Shown: piece after piece, positions 31,659 through 33,406 of the stretch
Position numbering within the stretch: position 1 is the stretch's first letter
How the letters are laid out: each line of letters opens with the position of its first letter
From: Raoultibacter timonensis
Lineage (GTDB): Bacteria; Actinomycetota; Coriobacteriia; Coriobacteriales; Eggerthellaceae
Assembly: GCF_900240215.1 (NCBI RefSeq)
Contig: NZ_LT964679.1
Span: forward strand, 1,860,204 to 1,893,609
Reading direction: 5' to 3'
Length of the DNA: 33,406 nt
The notes under the pieces: generated by a model
The model's database searches: none
Seen by the model: the letters and a program-made list of their open reading frames with translations, nothing else
Told to the model about the DNA's origin: nothing
Made by a program: the position numbers and the translations under genes

Positions 31659-32144
31659 CTACCTTTCGCCCTCGCGCTTCGCGCGCTTTGCGGAAACGTC
31701 GATCGTTACAATTCGCCCCGGCCCCATCGCCGACGAGCCCTCGCCGACATCCGTCAAGCCCTCGGCCTTCTTGATCTGCTTGATTTTCTTGGCCATGCAC
31801 TTTTCGATATCGTCGAGCGAGAGTCCCAGATCGCGGCATGCCATCACGCAGTCGTCCATCAGCCGTTCTATCTCCGTTGTATACTCTTCGTCCATCTCGG
31901 CATCGAGATCGCGTACGAACACCCCGCGCCCTCGCGTCGACTCCAGATACCCATCGGAAACAAGGCTCAGATACGCCTTGTTAACCGTGTTGTAGTTGAT
32001 CGATATATCCGATGCGAGCCCGCGCACCGTGGGAAGCTGGTCGCCTGGCTTGAAGTACCCCGAATTGATAAGGTAGATCAGCCGCTGCCGTAACTGCACC
32101 CAAAGGGGCACATCGCTTGTCGTATCAACCTCAAATGGTAACAT
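31659..32144 (-). CDS. GntR-family regulator, YtrA-like
   Basis: The predicted 161-residue protein has an N-terminal winged helix of the GntR type (VPLWVQLRQRLIYLINSGYF, GDQLPTVRGLASDISINYNT, VNKAYLSLVSDGYLESTRGR). Its short C-terminal helical region is too small for a ligand-binding FadR or HutC domain, which is the YtrA subfamily pattern. YtrA-type repressors usually control the operon they head, commonly membrane transporters, so the likely target is its own operon with the slipin. AAGGTGAG just upstream supports the ATG at 32144. It begins 65 bp after the NrfD-like gene, and I saw no convincing promoter in that gap, so it may be read through from upstream. Confidence 0.9.
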   Translation of the reverse strand: MLPFEVDTTSDVPLWVQLRQRLIYLINSGYFKPGDQLPTVRGLASDISINYNTVNKAYLSLVSDGYLESTRGRGVFVRDLDAEMDEEYTTEIERLMDDCVMACRDLGLSLDDIEKCMAKKIKQIKKAEGLTDVGEGSSAMGPGRIVTIDVSAKRAKREGER

Positions 32145-32209
32145 CGCTCACCTTACTAATCTTCGCCGCCTTTACCTCGCCTGCTTCAACCCACCACCGC
32201 AAGCCGACG

Positions 32210-33187
32210 TCACCCGCCCGCAGCGATGGCCAGCACGGGATGCATTCCCGCCTCCACGATACAGAACCGCATGACGAAACCGCCGAACAGCACACACGCC
32301 GAAGCAGCAAGTGCCAGCCTGCGCGGCGTGTGACCCACGCGCGCCCTGCGCAAAAACACCACCTCGAGCGCCAAAGGCGCCGCAAGGCCCAAGCCTGCGA
32401 ACCCCACCCACCATAAGCCCGCGTTCGAACCCGCAATCAGATCAAGATACGAGTTCACCGCAGCCTCGCTCGTACCGCTCGCGGGTGCGTCGACGGCTCC
32501 TCCGCACGCCGCGAGAAACGCCGCAACCGCCGCAATCTCGAGCAGAACGACAACCGCATCGCACAAAACGATCCGCCTGAACAGAGTGGCAAACGCCGTA
32601 CCGGCCTCGCTGATATGGGCAGCGCCTACGAACAGGGCGATCCCGCACGAAAGAGACGAGAGCACGAACACGGCAGGCAGCCAGAACACCGCCCAAAGCG
32701 GCACCGCAGCCAAGCTCTGCAGCAAAAGCCCCGTGTACACCATCGCAACCGCCGCAACGGGTACGGCGAGAACCCCGAAGAAGCGCACCCAACCCAAGGG
32801 CACGCCCCGAACAACGCCCGCCCACGCCAAAGCAAGCATGACGGCGAGCGCACAGCAAGCGGCGTAGGCATAAGCCCCGACGACGATGTGGGAAAACGTC
32901 GGCGTAGACAGCAACAGCAGCAGCCGATCGGCCCTGCCCAGATCGGCGACCAAGCACAGGACGCCCAACAACAGAACAACCAGAACGCATCCGTACGCTG
33001 GAGCAAAGAGCTTCCGATACGTGCTCGGTGCCCAGAAAACCGTCTGCGACGCGCGACGCGCCCGATCGGGATGCGAAACGGCGATGCACTCGCCGGGCAC
33101 GAGCAAGCCCGCAACCGCGAGCACGAGGCACGCACCCGCGCCCGCCCCGCCAAGGAAGAGATAGAGTACGATCGACATACCGAACAT
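32210..33187 (-). CDS. Orphan NrfD/PsrC-like membrane protein
   Basis: The predicted 325-residue protein has about 9 membrane segments. The opening IVLYLFLGGAGAGACLVLAVAG matches the first helix of NrfD/PsrC membrane subunits, and FSHIVVGAYAYAACCALAVML and PLWAVFWLPAVFVLSSLSCG fit the family too. Such subunits oxidise quinol for an extracytoplasmic reductase or work in reverse. No iron-sulphur partner is visible inside the window, so one may lie past the right edge. I chose the ATG at 33187, which follows AGGGG at 6 nt. An in-frame TTG at 33262 lies within a promoter-like, operator-like sequence and has no binding site. GntR and slipin genes follow on the same strand. Confidence 0.8.
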   Translation of the reverse strand: MFGMSIVLYLFLGGAGAGACLVLAVAGLLVPGECIAVSHPDRARRASQTVFWAPSTYRKLFAPAYGCVLVVLLLGVLCLVADLGRADRLLLLLSTPTFSHIVVGAYAYAACCALAVMLALAWAGVVRGVPLGWVRFFGVLAVPVAAVAMVYTGLLLQSLAAVPLWAVFWLPAVFVLSSLSCGIALFVGAAHISEAGTAFATLFRRIVLCDAVVVLLEIAAVAAFLAACGGAVDAPASGTSEAAVNSYLDLIAGSNAGLWWVGFAGLGLAAPLALEVVFLRRARVGHTPRRLALAASACVLFGGFVMRFCIVEAGMHPVLAIAAGG

Positions 33188-33247
33188 GATCCGCCCCTCA
33201 TGGCATGGTTCCAAAGGCCCGCTCGACCCGTTCGTCGTTGCGACGGG

Positions 33248-33263
33248 ATTATCATAAGACAAT
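33248..33263 (-). promoter_or_regulatory. Copy of the dms operator box upstream of the orphan NrfD gene
   Basis: Read on the minus strand the 16 bases are ATTGTCTTATGATAAT. They match the right arm of the dms repeat (ATTGTCATATGATTAT) at 14 of 16 positions and are themselves an imperfect palindrome. They include TATGAT and GATAAT, either of which could be a -10 hexamer, so regulator and polymerase would overlap. No good -35 is seen. Confidence 0.45.
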
Positions 33264-33307
33264 AGCCTCGATCATTGTACGCGAAGCGGCGGGAAAACGC
33301 ACCTGAG

Positions 33308-33406
33308 TTATTCGGCGATGCGATGAGAATTCATATCCCGGCCATGCGGCGGCGCATGCGCGCTAGCCTCCTGCGACCAGCGCACGGTACGGCCTTCGAA
33401 ACCGTC
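33308..33406 (-). CDS. Possible C-terminal end of an unidentified gene (runs off the right edge)
   Basis: A minus-strand frame enters at the right edge and stops with TAA at 33310-33308. It reads DGFEGRTVRWSQEASAHAPP before a short polar tail. The Gly/Glu/Arg-rich composition is plausible for a protein end, but 32 residues are too few to name it, and another frame is also open for part of the way. If real, it would end about 120 bp before the orphan NrfD start and could belong to the same respiratory unit. Confidence 0.25.
   Translation of the reverse strand, partial: DGFEGRTVRWSQEASAHAPPHGRDMNSHRIAE

Noticed and set aside
1-33406. tRNA, rRNA, CRISPR array, insertion sequence or prophage
   Set aside because: No cloverleaf-like T-arm context, regularly spaced repeats, transposase or phage genes were recognised in any part of the window.

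Overview
The window looks like a chromosomal segment from a high-GC anaerobic actinobacterium, most likely of the Coriobacteriia (Eggerthellaceae: Eggerthella, Gordonibacter, Adlercreutzia and relatives). The inference rests on the strong G/C third-position bias, the actinobacterial RpoB N-terminus, a polytopic membrane protein ending in a LuxR helix-turn-helix, a Tat-exported flavoprotein reductase, a Tat-exported DmsA-type molybdoenzyme and a cell surface protein with CWB2 repeats. No species can be named from the sequence alone. I saw no rRNA, tRNA, CRISPR array, transposase or integrase.

Left part (1-7450): the start of rpoB runs off the left edge on the minus strand, with a near-consensus promoter and a short leader. 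Then come a non-coding stretch, the decayed 3' end of a sortase-type surface protein gene, a PAS-PAS-GGDEF diguanylate cyclase (plus) and a large secreted beta-helix/CWB2 surface protein (plus) with its own promoter and a strong terminator.

Middle part (7450-17700), almost all on the minus strand: a membrane-tethered XRE regulator followed by a DUF4097-type lipoprotein; a truncated conserved hypothetical gene (plus) and about 600 bp without a gene; an alkylation-repair pair (ogt and an Ada-AlkA fusion); an rlmB-yacP RNA-processing pair; a second PAS/GGDEF diguanylate cyclase with a SnoaL-like N-terminus; and a secreted class 3 lipase-like protein.

Right part (17700-33406) is mainly anaerobic respiration. 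A Tat-lipoprotein, AprA/FrdA-like flavoprotein and an AprB-like ferredoxin are followed by a terminator hairpin and a membrane LuxR regulator (plus). A VapBC-type toxin-antitoxin pair sits under a perfect 30-bp palindrome, followed by a large polytopic membrane protein (plus). Next is a complete minus-strand dmsA-dmsB-nrfD/dmsC-torD operon, then a GntR-slipin pair and an orphan NrfD-like membrane protein. The dms operon promoter carries a perfect 19+19 bp inverted repeat. A close relative of its 16-bp box lies upstream of the orphan NrfD gene, and a weaker one lies in an inverted repeat upstream of the flavoprotein. This suggests, without proving, one regulator acting on all three respiratory units.
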